From positions 23,196 to 87,195 of IMG/VR virus record IMGVR_UViG_3300032093_000065: a stretch of 64,000 nucleotides of DNA; one strand, given 5' to 3'. Positions within the stretch are counted from its first letter, which is position 1. The number at the start of each line of letters is the position of its first letter. The notes under the pieces are model-generated. The model had not been told where the DNA came from and searched no databases. It worked only from the letters and a program-made list of their open reading frames with translations. Below are positions 26,246-33,801 of this stretch, one piece after another. The position numbers were made by a program, and so were the translations under genes. Origin of the DNA: a virus.

Positions 26246-26692
26246 TCAAGTTAAATCTAAAACGTCATCGTCTGTGTCACTCTGATCGTCTTCATCTTGT
26301 TTTGATGAAAACATCCTTCCTCCCAGTCCTTCTTTTCTTTTTCTATTTTTACAAAATTTAAGAAGCAAGTCCTCAGCGTCTTCGGTGCTCTTAAACTCCA
26401 TAAGAGTAAAAGTAACAGAAGAGTCAGAAATAGCTTTAGCATAAGGCTCTGTAAGAGGGTCGCAACGTCCTAGCTGCCACCTAGACGTGAATATCTCTAA
26501 AACGTCAATCGCCTCTTCATAAGAGTAAGAAGCGTCGTCCAAAGGGAAGGACTTTAATTTTATATATTGGAAAACAGGTTTATCGTCATTTACGCGCTGA
26601 TAGCTGACAGGCAAATCTTGGTCAGAGGGTAAATAGGGTATGTGAGGAACTACTACTTTGAACCTTACGCCTTCTTCTTTTATTTTTGGCAT
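26246..26692 (-). CDS. Hypothetical protein with acidic tail
   Basis: The 148-aa product has a predicted alpha/beta core (VRFKVVVPHIPYLPSD, EEAIDVLEIFTSRWQLGRCD) and a very acidic tail ending QDEDDQSDTDDDVLDL. Acidic tails occur in phage SSB-like proteins and DNA mimics, but I cannot assign a family. It starts the small unit that continues through the zinc ribbon and hldE. Confidence 0.55.
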   Translation of the reverse strand: MPKIKEEGVRFKVVVPHIPYLPSDQDLPVSYQRVNDDKPVFQYIKLKSFPLDDASYSYEEAIDVLEIFTSRWQLGRCDPLTEPYAKAISDSSVTFTLMEFKSTEDAEDLLLKFCKNRKRKEGLGGRMFSSKQDEDDQSDTDDDVLDLT

Positions 26693-26737
26693 GTTTAACC
26701 TCTATGCGCGCATATCTCAATAATAAAAATAATACAC

Positions 26738-26768
26738 GCGTTTGGCGTGCTTGCAACACGCCAAACGC
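26738..26768 (-). terminator. Terminator-like hairpin
   Basis: A perfect 12-bp stem GCGTTTGGCGTG / CACGCCAAACGC with a 7-nt loop is followed on the minus strand by an AT-rich stretch (GTGTATTATTTTTATT). It lies just downstream of the gene ending at 26774. Confidence 0.55.
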
Positions 26769-26773
26769 AAAAA

Positions 26774-27544
26774 TCACAAGTAAAAAGAACCAAAAGTAAA
26801 AAAGTACTTTGACTTCTTAGGCCTATGTCTTATGAGGTCAGACATAAACTTTGAAGAGTAAGCTGGAGAAAGGCAACCGTAAGGATAAGATATTTGCGAT
26901 GCTACCTTAACAAATGCGGATCTACCTTTAAAAACAAGTTTGTTACTATAACTAAAATCAATTGCTTTGCTGGTGTGCAGAACTATTTTAGTTACAACAA
27001 ACGCTTTGTTTTCTGACGGAAAAGCGTAACACAAGCACGCTCCGCCCTCTATGCCAACCCTCCTTTTCAGTCTAGATACTGCCTTATTGGCTTCGGCGGT
27101 TTTCAGAGACAGTAGCTCTGAAGCCTCCTTGCCATTACATGAAGTCTCAAATCTTTCCGTAATTACATAAAATAAACTTTCTGGATTAAGAGCAGCTGCT
27201 CTCTTGGCTTTACGATATATCTTTTGGGTATACCTTCTAGACCAACACCATGGACACATAAAACTAAGTTTACAACTTTTAGGGCTATAGCTTCCAGAGG
27301 AGAAAGAACCAACACTAGGAGGGCAGTTTCTAAGATATTGCATTCTAGATTCAACACCCATTCCCAAAATGGTTTTGTCTATTCTCCTAAGGTCTTCTAG
27401 CTTAAGCCGCCAAAACCTTACAAACTTTTTTGTTTTGTTTTTTATTTTTTCAAAGTCAAAAACGCTAAGTCTAAAAAGGCTCTGGATCAAACACCTGGTA
27501 AGCCTAGTCTTGTTGAGACTAGTTATTTTAAAACGTACGTCCAT
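26774..27544 (-). CDS. Hypothetical basic protein with Rep-like cysteine motif
   Basis: The 256-aa, Lys/Arg-rich protein contains LSFMCPWCWSRRYTQKIYRK, like the 'CPxCxxRR..K' segment at the start of plasmid/phage rolling-circle Rep proteins, followed by SLFYVITERFETS and a helix AVSRLKRRVGIEGG where Rep proteins have LxTLTxxN and the E.H region. The catalytic HUH motif is not visible, so if related it is degenerate. It is the upstream member of the group ending at the 26738 hairpin. Confidence 0.5.
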   Translation of the reverse strand: MDVRFKITSLNKTRLTRCLIQSLFRLSVFDFEKIKNKTKKFVRFWRLKLEDLRRIDKTILGMGVESRMQYLRNCPPSVGSFSSGSYSPKSCKLSFMCPWCWSRRYTQKIYRKAKRAAALNPESLFYVITERFETSCNGKEASELLSLKTAEANKAVSRLKRRVGIEGGACLCYAFPSENKAFVVTKIVLHTSKAIDFSYSNKLVFKGRSAFVKVASQISYPYGCLSPAYSSKFMSDLIRHRPKKSKYFFTFGSFYL

Positions 27545-27825
27545 TACCAGGTATTAGCCGTTAAGTCTTCTAAGTCATATTTATCAATCATAAAACTTAC
27601 AGCCTCGCTTGGAGTCATCTTACAATTAAAGTACTTCATTGATACCTCGACGTCACCACAAGCGTCATTCCAATCTATTCCGCATCTTTTTTTTAACTCT
27701 GCATCAAATTTTTTAAACCAAGATTCGTAAGTATCTGCGGCGACCACGCGACTGCTCCATTGAAAAAAAGTAACTAAAATAACAGTCATAACAAAAGAAG
27801 CAACAGAAAGCAGTAATACTCGCAT
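27544..27825 (-). CDS. Small exported or membrane-anchored protein
   Basis: The 93-aa product begins with a hydrophobic segment MRVLLLSVASFVMTVILVTF, consistent with a signal anchor or signal peptide. A mature part with three cysteines follows (KKRCGIDWNDACGDVEVS...NCKMTP), possibly disulfide-bonded outside the cytoplasm. Its stop overlaps the next gene's start. Role unknown; small membrane proteins of large phages often act in host takeover or superinfection exclusion. Confidence 0.55.
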   Translation of the reverse strand: MRVLLLSVASFVMTVILVTFFQWSSRVVAADTYESWFKKFDAELKKRCGIDWNDACGDVEVSMKYFNCKMTPSEAVSFMIDKYDLEDLTANTW

Positions 27826-27894
27826 GTTACACCTTGTTGTATGCTGTTTTTAAATACAATATTTAATTTTTTAATAAAACAAACGGATAAGCTC

Positions 27895-28143
27895 TCACTT
27901 GTTAAACCAGCACTTTCCGCAACCGTTGCATCGCGCTAGCCCGTCTACGTCGTCGTCTTCAAATACTTCAGACGTGGAGCAGTAAGGACAGGTGTCGTCA
28001 AACTCAACGGCACTTTGCGCTGAAATAGCTTCTTGATCAGAAATCATTTTTCCTACGGCTTTTAAAATAGTGGTTAAGGCGTTTATTTTTTCTTTTAAAT
28101 GTTGGTTTTCTTTTTCCAATTCCTCTATCCGCGCATCAATCAT
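27895..28143 (-). CDS. Coiled-coil zinc-ribbon protein
   Basis: The 82-aa protein has an N-terminal coiled coil (IEELEKENQHLKEKINALTT) and a C-terminal zinc ribbon (CPYCSTSEVFEDDDVDGLAR, then CNGCGKCW). I start at ATG 28143 (MIDARIEELE), which has a GAGGAG SD. Probably a dimeric nucleic-acid-binding protein; no named family. Confidence 0.6.
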   Translation of the reverse strand: MIDARIEELEKENQHLKEKINALTTILKAVGKMISDQEAISAQSAVEFDDTCPYCSTSEVFEDDDVDGLARCNGCGKCWFNK

Positions 28144-28147
28144 GCTG

Positions 28148-28375
28148 TTACTCCTCTTTGTTTGAATCCGGCCCTTTAGGCTTAAACCCAAGAGCTTCTG
28201 TAACCCACTTATCGGGAACCCAGCATCTTAGGCCGTATCCTGGATCGTACCAGTGCCCGCAGTTTTTCTGAACTGCCAGCCTTAGCTTTTTCAACTTGTC
28301 AGCATTGTCGTGAGCTATGTCTTGAAACGACAACACCAGAGACTCAAGAGCCTTTATCCTTTCGTCGTCTGTCAA
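28148..28375 (-). CDS. Hypothetical 75-aa protein, probable TTG start
   Basis: The helical core DERIKALESLVLSFQDIAHD is followed by CGHWYDPGYGLRCWVPDKW, with two cysteines. The longest frame would overlap the upstream gene by 53 bp and add a spurious hydrophobic leader. A TTG at 28375 has a well-placed GGGGAG SD, so I prefer it. No recognised family. Confidence 0.45.
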   Translation of the reverse strand: MTDDERIKALESLVLSFQDIAHDNADKLKKLRLAVQKNCGHWYDPGYGLRCWVPDKWVTEALGFKPKGPDSNKEE

Positions 28376-28403
28376 AACTTTACTCCCCTGGTTCGACGTG
28401 TAC

Positions 28404-28685
28404 TTACTTCCCGTAATACTGAAAAAGAACAGCATTACAGTAGCAATGAACTGCACCGACGGTCATTCCTGTGTCGTGGCAGTGGTGTAAATGGACCGGA
28501 TACTTTAGAAAACCTTTTGGAAAAATCTTGAGGTTTATTTGTTTTTCCATTACTTCAAAAGAAGCTGGACCGTCTAAAGCCTCCCCGCAGTGACTGCACC
28601 TGCCTTCTTGAAGTAGAACATACTCTTCTCTAACTTTTTTTCTTTGCACTCTGCTTAATATCGTATAGTCAACTGGAAGATCCAT
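28404..28685 (-). CDS. HNH-like endonuclease-type protein
   Basis: The 93-aa protein has a CxxC pair (GRCSHCGEALDGPA) and a C-terminal block VHLHHCHDTGMTVGAVHCYC followed by NAVLFQYYGK. This matches a small family in phages and environmental bacteria that resembles HNH/endonuclease VII proteins (HH..H.TG...GAVHC.CN). It may bind zinc and cut or bind branched DNA, but nuclease activity is not established. Confidence 0.5.
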   Translation of the reverse strand: MDLPVDYTILSRVQRKKVREEYVLLQEGRCSHCGEALDGPASFEVMEKQINLKIFPKGFLKYPVHLHHCHDTGMTVGAVHCYCNAVLFQYYGK

Positions 28686-28687
28686 AA

Positions 28688-28987
28688 TTAACCTACTTCT
28701 CCCGGAAGTTCACCGATTGGTCGCCAATGCGATATAGCCCGGAGTGGCCATCTTCCATTCCAATGCAGAACCATGAGTTCAGCCCCACCGTAAAATTCGT
28801 GCCGCTGAACAAGGTAATTGCCGTGCCCTGTCGGCGGTTCGCCCCACGCATCACGCCAGCGAAGCAAATCTTCCAGATTCCTGCACTTCTGACATTTCCC
28901 AAGCTGGTTAAGTGCCTCGGTTATTTCTTCCTCTGTTTCATCTCCCGGCCACTTGCCGATAATCCGGCCTATTGGCGTGTCACTCAT
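28688..28987 (-). CDS. DUF551-like protein, copy 1 (diverged)
   Basis: The 99-aa product has a polar N-terminus with a CQKC pair, then LLRWRDAWGEPPTGHGNYLV and LHWNGRWPLRAISHWRPIGE, ending LPGEVG. The 'W..a..ePP..G.Ylv...W.g.W......WRPIG.LP' plan is that of DUF551-type phage proteins. First of four related genes in a GC-rich island; the most diverged copy. Function unknown. Confidence 0.6.
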   Translation of the reverse strand: MSDTPIGRIIGKWPGDETEEEITEALNQLGKCQKCRNLEDLLRWRDAWGEPPTGHGNYLVQRHEFYGGAELMVLHWNGRWPLRAISHWRPIGELPGEVG

Positions 28988-29274
28988 CACTCCCCTCCTT
29001 CGCCCGGCAGCGGGCCGATTGGTCGCCAGTAATCCACCGGCTTAATTTCCCAACGGTCATTTTCCCAGTAATTATCCGACCATGATACAATATTATTTCG
29101 ACAGGTGGCTACTATATATCGGCCTTCAAGGGTAGGCGGCTCGGTGTGAGCATTCCGCCAGCGATTCAGGTCTTCCAGTTTTACGAGTTGCTCCAGCAGT
29201 CTGGAGTTTTCCCATATAAGGTTTTTGAACATCCTTTCCCAGTAGAAAGCTGGGTCATTGTCATCCTCACTCAT
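28987..29274 (-). CDS. DUF551-like protein, copy 2
   Basis: The 95-aa product has a helical N-terminal half (AFYWERMFKNLIWENSRLLE) and the DUF551-like half (RWRNAHTEPPTLEGRYIVAT, then WRPIGPLPGEGGE). Its coding DNA is repeated almost perfectly at 29974-30255. Start ATG 29274 overlaps the previous stop. Confidence 0.65.
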   Translation of the reverse strand: MSEDDNDPAFYWERMFKNLIWENSRLLEQLVKLEDLNRWRNAHTEPPTLEGRYIVATCRNNIVSWSDNYWENDRWEIKPVDYWRPIGPLPGEGGE

Positions 29275-29317
29275 CACTCACCTCCTTCGCCCGGCAGCGG
29301 GCCGATTGGTCGCCAGT
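29003..29317. repeat. Direct repeat, copy 1 of DUF551-like duplication
   Basis: Bases 29003-29279 appear identical to 29984-30260 (offset 981). Similarity continues to about 29317/30298 with a few changes. The duplicated unit covers nearly a whole DUF551-like gene plus the next gene's end module. Confidence 0.85.
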
Positions 29318-29552
29318 ATGGAACCGTAAAACCGATTGGCCACTTGCCTTTCCAGTAAGTGGCGTGGATGCTTGTGCAACCATCGAAGTCGTTATTTATC
29401 ACAAGGTAGATGCCTTCCTCCGTTGGCGATTCACCATACGCGTCACGCCAGCGGAGCTGTTCACGCAGCTTGGCGTTCTCCGACTCAAGCTCAGCAATTT
29501 TCTCGTCCGCTTCGCACAACTGGTCGAGCCAGTCCACATCACGGTCGCCCAT
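29274..29552 (-). CDS. DUF551-like protein, copy 3
   Basis: The 92-aa product has a coiled-coil start (LDQLCEADEKIAELESENAK) followed by LRWRDAYGESPTEEGIYLVI and PYWRPIGPLPGEGGE. I start at ATG 29552, which has a GGGAGGATG SD; the longer frame upstream looks non-coding. It shares the C-terminal module with copies 2 and 4 but has a different N-terminus, as if shuffled. Confidence 0.6.
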   Translation of the reverse strand: MGDRDVDWLDQLCEADEKIAELESENAKLREQLRWRDAYGESPTEEGIYLVINNDFDGCTSIHATYWKGKWPIGFTVPYWRPIGPLPGEGGE

Positions 29553-29611
29553 TGCATCCTCCCGCTGAACGCCCAGCCAGTCGCAAAGACTAGCTGGGCA
29601 CAAACAACCGT

Positions 29612-29908
29612 TTAGCCACCAACTCTGCCGTTGTACCAAGCAGTCACAACCGACATCGCTGCCTTAATAGCAGCCTCAGCAACAGCGTCTGGAACATCGT
29701 AAAACTTGATGTTTTTGCCATCTTCGCCAGAAATCGCACCAACTTGCAGGGATGCCTTGTTGTCCTTGAACGAAAGGTACTTCAAGTACCCGTACCTGCT
29801 GCTGTCGCCGTTTGGCTCAGCAGCTAGTACAGGCATCCTCTGGTGGCTGTCGGAATAAGCACAGCACGAACTAGTCCAGAAACCCGGAACACTCTTATCG
29901 TCAGTCAT
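29612..29908 (-). CDS. Hypothetical 98-aa protein in GC-rich island
   Basis: The product starts MTDDKSVPGFWTSSCCAYSD and ends with a helix VAEAAIKAAMSVVTAWYNGR. It has a CGAGGTG SD. It separates DUF551-like copies 3 and 4, with GC-rich codon use like theirs. I do not recognise it. Confidence 0.5.
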   Translation of the reverse strand: MTDDKSVPGFWTSSCCAYSDSHQRMPVLAAEPNGDSSRYGYLKYLSFKDNKASLQVGAISGEDGKNIKFYDVPDAVAEAAIKAAMSVVTAWYNGRVGG

Positions 29909-29973
29909 GTTGTCACCTCGTAGCATTCCATCTCTCTGGAGTCACACCACAGAACGGCAGGTGTCGCCGTGGT

Positions 29974-30255
29974 TCACTCGCCTCCCGGCAGCGGGCCGAT
30001 TGGTCGCCAGTAATCCACCGGCTTAATTTCCCAACGGTCATTTTCCCAGTAATTATCCGACCATGATACAATATTATTTCGACAGGTGGCTACTATATAT
30101 CGGCCTTCAAGGGTAGGCGGCTCGGTGTGAGCATTCCGCCAGCGATTCAGGTCTTCCAGTTTTACGAGTTGCTCCAGCAGTCTGGAGTTTTCCCATATAA
30201 GGTTTTTGAACATCCTTTCCCAGTAGAAAGCTGGGTCATTGTCATCCTCACTCAT
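29974..30255 (-). CDS. DUF551-like protein, copy 4 (duplicate of copy 2)
   Basis: The 93-aa product is identical to copy 2 except at the C-terminus (LPGGE instead of LPGEGGE). Near-perfect nucleotide identity means a recent duplication or ongoing gene conversion. Confidence 0.65.
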   Translation of the reverse strand: MSEDDNDPAFYWERMFKNLIWENSRLLEQLVKLEDLNRWRNAHTEPPTLEGRYIVATCRNNIVSWSDNYWENDRWEIKPVDYWRPIGPLPGGE

Positions 30256-30298
30256 CACTCCCCTCCTTCGCCCGGCAACGGGCCGATTGGTCGCCAGT
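29984..30298. repeat. Direct repeat, copy 2 of DUF551-like duplication
   Basis: Second copy of the 29003-29317 repeat. The end module encoding WRPIGPLPGE (plus-strand GCCGATTGGTCGCCAGT) also occurs at the junctions near 28715, 29030, 29305, 30005 and 30290, marking likely recombination points. Confidence 0.85.
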
Positions 30299-30439
30299 AG
30301 TAAGATTTTCGGGATAAGGCAAACTAGGGTCCCAAGACCCGTAAGCCCAATACCCTACAACTTTACCGTTCTCGTCCAAGGCAGCCATCTCAGAGACCGC
30401 TCCTCCTATAGTGTCTTTAACAACAAATCTAATCTGCAT
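30248..30439 (-). CDS. Hypothetical protein with out-of-frame repeat-derived tail
   Basis: The 63-aa product begins MQIRFVVKDTIGGAVSEMAA and runs to SWDPSLPYPENL. It then enters the DUF551 end module in a different reading frame, giving TTGDQSARCRAKEGSDE. The original C-terminus appears to have been replaced by the repeat. Start ATG 30439 has a GGAGGT SD. Confidence 0.5.
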   Translation of the reverse strand: MQIRFVVKDTIGGAVSEMAALDENGKVVGYWAYGSWDPSLPYPENLTTGDQSARCRAKEGSDE

Positions 30440-30455
30440 AAACTTACCTCCTACC

Positions 30456-30719
30456 TCAGTTGCTACCAGACCTGTCCTGAACGGCAAGGCTGTCAGCAAA
30501 AGCCCACAACTCAATGTCAAAAAAAGCAGAGTCGTGTTCCTCCATCGCTTTTCTGTGCTTGGCTATAGCCGATATAAGTTCAGAGTTTTGAAGCCCAAGA
30601 TACGTCACAGTTTCTACAAGGTTTTGTTTCTCCTCTTCCAAGGCGGAAACCCTTTTACGCAAACCGTCAATAACCCAGCCAGCCTCTCCGCCATCTGCGT
30701 CATAATTGTCTTTGCTCAC
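30456..30719 (-). CDS. Coiled-coil hypothetical protein
   Basis: The 87-aa product has a central coiled coil (LRKRVSALEEEKQNLVETVT) and the acidic C-terminal EEHDSAFFDIELWAFADSL. No recognised family. It lies between the SPL-like gene and the GC-rich island. Confidence 0.5.
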   Translation of the reverse strand: MSKDNYDADGGEAGWVIDGLRKRVSALEEEKQNLVETVTYLGLQNSELISAIAKHRKAMEEHDSAFFDIELWAFADSLAVQDRSGSN

Positions 30720-30739
30720 AGACTTTCTCCTTTATAGGT

Positions 30740-31864
30740 TTAAAATATGTACCTGATCTGGCAGTAAGGTAGGAATAAAGAAAGTATGGACTTTAAGTTA
30801 TCTACGGCTTCTGCCTTAAAATTATTCTTGTATCTAAGGTTGACCATGCCGTTTTGAGACAACTTTCTCTGTTGTATAACAGGAAGTCCAAATTTATTTT
30901 TGGACTTGTCGTTCTCGTCATCCCAGTGCCTCCAAAGGTACTTCTCTTCAGCTTGAGGATGCCATTGCATGTTTAACTCATGCAACTTTTCGTTGTGAGT
31001 TAAAAATATTACTTCAGCTTTTAGTTGCTCCTTTGCCTTAGAAGACAAAACGTCGTCGAGCTGTGTAAACAAATCCGCGTAGTCTCTTTGCCATCCTTCA
31101 TAGAGTATTACGGGGCTAAGGTTTATGTGTACCTCGTACCCAGCGTCTACGAAATCGTTTATAGCGGATATTCGTTCAGCTATTGAGCTGGTACGAACAT
31201 CAACTACTTTAGAAACGCTCTCAGGCATGAGGCTAAACCTAACCCTAGTTTTTAGCTGAGGGTCATACCCAAGAAGTTGCCTGTTTACAAACTTAGTGGC
31301 AAAGCTGGCTTTGCCGTTGGGGGTGCTGACAAAAGACTTGATCAAATCTTTTACGTTATCGCTTACAAGATCATCGACAGAACAATCATTGTTCTCTCCG
31401 ATATCCCAAGTCCAATAAACGGGGTCACACTGGGTGTTTTCAGGCGTAAGTATTTTTGCGCCTAGCTTTTCACACTTACGCCTTATGTGCGCTATAACTT
31501 TGCATATATTAGCGAAAACGGCTATAGGGTTAGCGTAGCCTTTACGCCTAGCTACGTAACAATAAGAACAAGCCATGGCGCAGCCAGAGCTGTGAGACGG
31601 GGCGATCCAGTCCGTAGACCTGGAGTTGGGCCTAGAAGCTATAGCAGTCTTTACGCCAAGAACAAGAGTTTGAGCTTTTGTCTTGTTCCACTCTCTAACC
31701 ATGTCTGGGTTATTGTTGAGTTCTTCGATACGCCAATGGCTATCTACAAGTATTTTGTTTTCTACGTCTTTGTACTTGTTGAATATTTCTTTTCCCCTAG
31801 GAAAGTTTAAAGCTTTAGCGTCATAGTAAAGGGTGTTGATATTCAAAAGGCTAGCGGCATCCAT
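30740..31864 (-). CDS. Spore photoproduct lyase-like radical SAM enzyme
   Basis: The 374-aa protein has the radical SAM cluster motif in the spacing used by spore photoproduct lyase, CX3CX2C (SSGCAMACSYCYVARRKGY). SplB-like surroundings follow: IGENNDCSVDDLV, RVRFSLMPESVSKVV, DAGYEVHINLSPVILYEGW, then a C-terminal region with WHPQAEEKYLWRHW. SPL reverses thymine dimers using SAM. In a phage it could repair genome UV damage in the virion or the infected cell. I start at ATG 31864 (MDAASLLNI), which has an AAGGAG SD. Confidence 0.8.
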   Translation of the reverse strand: MDAASLLNINTLYYDAKALNFPRGKEIFNKYKDVENKILVDSHWRIEELNNNPDMVREWNKTKAQTLVLGVKTAIASRPNSRSTDWIAPSHSSGCAMACSYCYVARRKGYANPIAVFANICKVIAHIRRKCEKLGAKILTPENTQCDPVYWTWDIGENNDCSVDDLVSDNVKDLIKSFVSTPNGKASFATKFVNRQLLGYDPQLKTRVRFSLMPESVSKVVDVRTSSIAERISAINDFVDAGYEVHINLSPVILYEGWQRDYADLFTQLDDVLSSKAKEQLKAEVIFLTHNEKLHELNMQWHPQAEEKYLWRHWDDENDKSKNKFGLPVIQQRKLSQNGMVNLRYKNNFKAEAVDNLKSILSLFLPYCQIRYIF

Positions 31865-31898
31865 GTCAGTGTCTCCTTGTAAAAAATAAACAAAAAAC

Positions 31899-31934
31899 AA
31901 AAGGTTGGTACTTAGCGATAAGTACCAACCTTTT
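31899..31934 (-). terminator. Strong Rho-independent terminator
   Basis: A perfect 16-bp stem AAAAGGTTGGTACTTA / TAAGTACCAACCTTTT with a 4-nt loop is followed on the minus strand by GTTTTTTGTTTATTTTTT. It ends the unit of the gene at 31952-32431. Confidence 0.85.
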
Positions 31935-31951
31935 GTACGTAAAAGTTTTAG

Positions 31952-32431
31952 TTACTGCGCCTCCTTCCGTAAACGCCTGATTTCTTCAATAAGCCTGGGT
32001 ATAGCGGCTTTAGCCTCACATATGAACAACAGGTTGCTGTCATGGGTGTCAGCTGTATCCGCTAGCCTTGGAGACTGCAGCAAGGTTATCGCCACAGTCT
32101 TGGTGGAGTCCTGGTCATAGATATACCCGTCGTGTTGAAACCCTTTACCGGGGTCAACGCTTATCCAACGGGCGTTCATGCACATGTCATCGTCACCAGC
32201 CCTGGGATACCACAGGCCTGGCGTTGTCTGGTTGTGCAGCTTTTCCAAAAGAACCAAGTAATCCTCGTCCATCTTGTCTCGATGAAATTGGATGTTAACC
32301 TGGTCTGTCTCTTCTGGTGTTAACTTTAAAAAATCATTGAAGTCGCCACTGACCCAGCCTTTAGCTTCATCTTTACTAATTGGGTCGTCTACGTTGTATT
32401 CAACTTTCAAATAAAGCTTATCGTTGCTCAT
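31952..32431 (-). CDS. Ea22/Ead-like hypothetical phage protein
   Basis: The 159-aa product ends with THDSNLLFICEAKAAIPRLI and a basic helix, the 'dAxFIaxAR..iP.Ll..i..L' pattern of Ead/Ea22-like and related phage early proteins. A central region has TTPGLWYPRAGDDDMC. The function of this family is unknown. Confidence 0.55.
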   Translation of the reverse strand: MSNDKLYLKVEYNVDDPISKDEAKGWVSGDFNDFLKLTPEETDQVNIQFHRDKMDEDYLVLLEKLHNQTTPGLWYPRAGDDDMCMNARWISVDPGKGFQHDGYIYDQDSTKTVAITLLQSPRLADTADTHDSNLLFICEAKAAIPRLIEEIRRLRKEAQ

Positions 32432-32486
32432 GCCAGACCCTTCCTGGTTCTGATTAAACCTTTTTGAAAGCCATAGAAACTTATAA

Positions 32487-32601
32487 AGCCCTGGAGGGAC
32501 TCAAACCCTCATTTCCCCTTACGCACTGGGGGTGTCCTCGTTGCAACTATTAAACGGTGCGCACGCTTATTTGCAACAGGCCTCAATTAGACGACAGGGC
32601 G
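32487..32601 (-). tRNA. tRNA-like gene with enlarged D-loop (possible pseudo-tRNA)
   Basis: On the minus strand a cloverleaf can be drawn. The acceptor is GCCCTG / CAGGGC, followed by TC. The D-stem is GTCT / GGAC with A14 and A21-like positions. The anticodon stem is CCCC / GGGG around GTGCGTA (plus one A-A mismatch), and the T-arm is GAGGG TTTGAGT CCCTC. The D-loop carries about 40 extra bases flanked by GTTGCAA repeats. The anticodon would read GCG, but T at position 37 and T-loop C56 changed to T are abnormal. Real, intron-like or decayed status is unresolved. Confidence 0.35.
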
Positions 32602-32607
32602 TTTTGG

Positions 32608-32799
32608 TTATTCTTCGGTAGCGCAGACTACCTTGCGCACCCGAAACTCAGAGCGGTACAGGCCTGTTAGCCGTTCCAAGTCCGACAGTGCTTTTTTCTC
32701 AGCATCTTCGGGGGAAGCCGCTTTTAAAAACAAAACTTTTTGAGGGTTTTGCACAAAAGGCATTCTTTGCCACACAACCTTCCATTCTAAGTCACCCAT
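32608..32799 (-). CDS. Small hypothetical protein
   Basis: The 63-aa product (MGDLEWKVVWQRMPFVQNPQ, then AASPEDAEKKALSDLERLTG) has a beta-helix-beta pattern and resembles small DpnD/PcfM-like or ubiquitin-like phage proteins. It lies immediately upstream of the tRNA-like gene. Function unknown. Confidence 0.5.
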   Translation of the reverse strand: MGDLEWKVVWQRMPFVQNPQKVLFLKAASPEDAEKKALSDLERLTGLYRSEFRVRKVVCATEE

Positions 32800-32809
32800 C
32801 AGGATCCTC

Positions 32810-33136
32810 CTAAAGCATAGAACAATACTCTGGCTTTAGACGCCATTCCATAAGCCGCCTTGCGTGATTTGAAACACGGGAAGACTTTAAGAATCGACCT
32901 GTGTGTTCAAACTCACAAGAACGGAATAAAGACCCCGCAGCTGGACCGAGGGTCTTTATTCCGTGTCTTTCAAAAAGAACTTCGCCAACATCGTCTGCGG
33001 TGCATGAACCTCTGCTTCGACATAGCTCCATGGCTATAGCTCTAGCTAGCTGAAGGGGAACAACGCTATTAGCGGCTCCGGCTCTCATTCCTGAAATTTT
33101 TAAAGATTCAGAAACGCCAGCGTCGAACATAGTCAT
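32810..33136 (-). CDS. Hypothetical protein, winged-helix-like
   Basis: The 108-aa product has VVPLQLARAIAMELCRSRGS followed by CTADDVGEVLFERHGIKTLG and AGSLFRSCEFEHTGRFLKSS, the helix-turn-helix-wing rhythm of small winged-helix domains seen in phage early proteins. Possibly DNA-binding. Transcribed with the adjacent HTH/AT-hook gene. Confidence 0.5.
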   Translation of the reverse strand: MTMFDAGVSESLKISGMRAGAANSVVPLQLARAIAMELCRSRGSCTADDVGEVLFERHGIKTLGPAAGSLFRSCEFEHTGRFLKSSRVSNHARRLMEWRLKPEYCSML

Positions 33137-33189
33137 GGTACTTACCTCACGCCAGGGTGTGCCCGTGACATGATAGTAGAAACAGCACG

Positions 33190-33747
33190 TCAGTCAAGCG
33201 CTCGGAAAAGTTGATTGATGGCTTCCTCAAAACCATCAGACGAAAAGTCTGACAAGATCTGCTCTTCTTTAACAGAAGGCAGGTACGTGTCTTCAGCTGG
33301 CGAAGACACAACGGCTTCTTGCTTTGGTGCCTCTGTTTTGCGGGGTCTTCCGCGCTTTCTGGTCAAAACTGGGAGTTGAGTCGGTTTTTGTTTAGGGCTC
33401 GAGGAAGGTCGTGTTTTGCAAGACCCCGTGAGGGCCGCGTGCTTTGCCATAAGCAAAGATGCGAGCATGTCGTTCATTACGATGACATTCCTAAGACGAG
33501 AACCGTTTGGCTCCCTCAAGGAATGCAGCACAGGCTCTGGAAGCATGACTCCGCTGGATTTCAAAGCATTGAACCTTTTGATGACTGCCGTCCTGGTCAT
33601 GTGTAAAGCCTCCGCTACAGCCTCAATACCAAGGTCGTGGAATAATATCCAAGCCGCCGCAAAGATACCAACCGGCTTTGTCTTTTCTTTCTTATCTGGG
33701 TAATAACCAAGATAAAGACAAAGGTCTTGGTAAATCTTCTTACTCAC
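33190..33747 (-). CDS. HTH protein with AT-hook
   Basis: The 185-aa product has an HTH (LGIEAVAEALHMTRTAVIKR, then FNALKSSGV), a linker with an AT-hook core (KRGRPRK near residue 135) and an acidic, helical C-terminus. The HTH would read a specific operator while the AT-hook binds AT-rich minor groove. It starts with GTG at 33747 (SD AAAGGAGA), only 55 bp from the large AT-rich inverted repeat, which it may bind. Confidence 0.65.
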   Translation of the reverse strand: MSKKIYQDLCLYLGYYPDKKEKTKPVGIFAAAWILFHDLGIEAVAEALHMTRTAVIKRFNALKSSGVMLPEPVLHSLREPNGSRLRNVIVMNDMLASLLMAKHAALTGSCKTRPSSSPKQKPTQLPVLTRKRGRPRKTEAPKQEAVVSSPAEDTYLPSVKEEQILSDFSSDGFEEAINQLFRALD

Positions 33748-33801
33748 GTTCGTCTCCTTTCAAAAAGGGGATGAAAGACCTAATCCAAAAGATAGTAGTT
33801 T

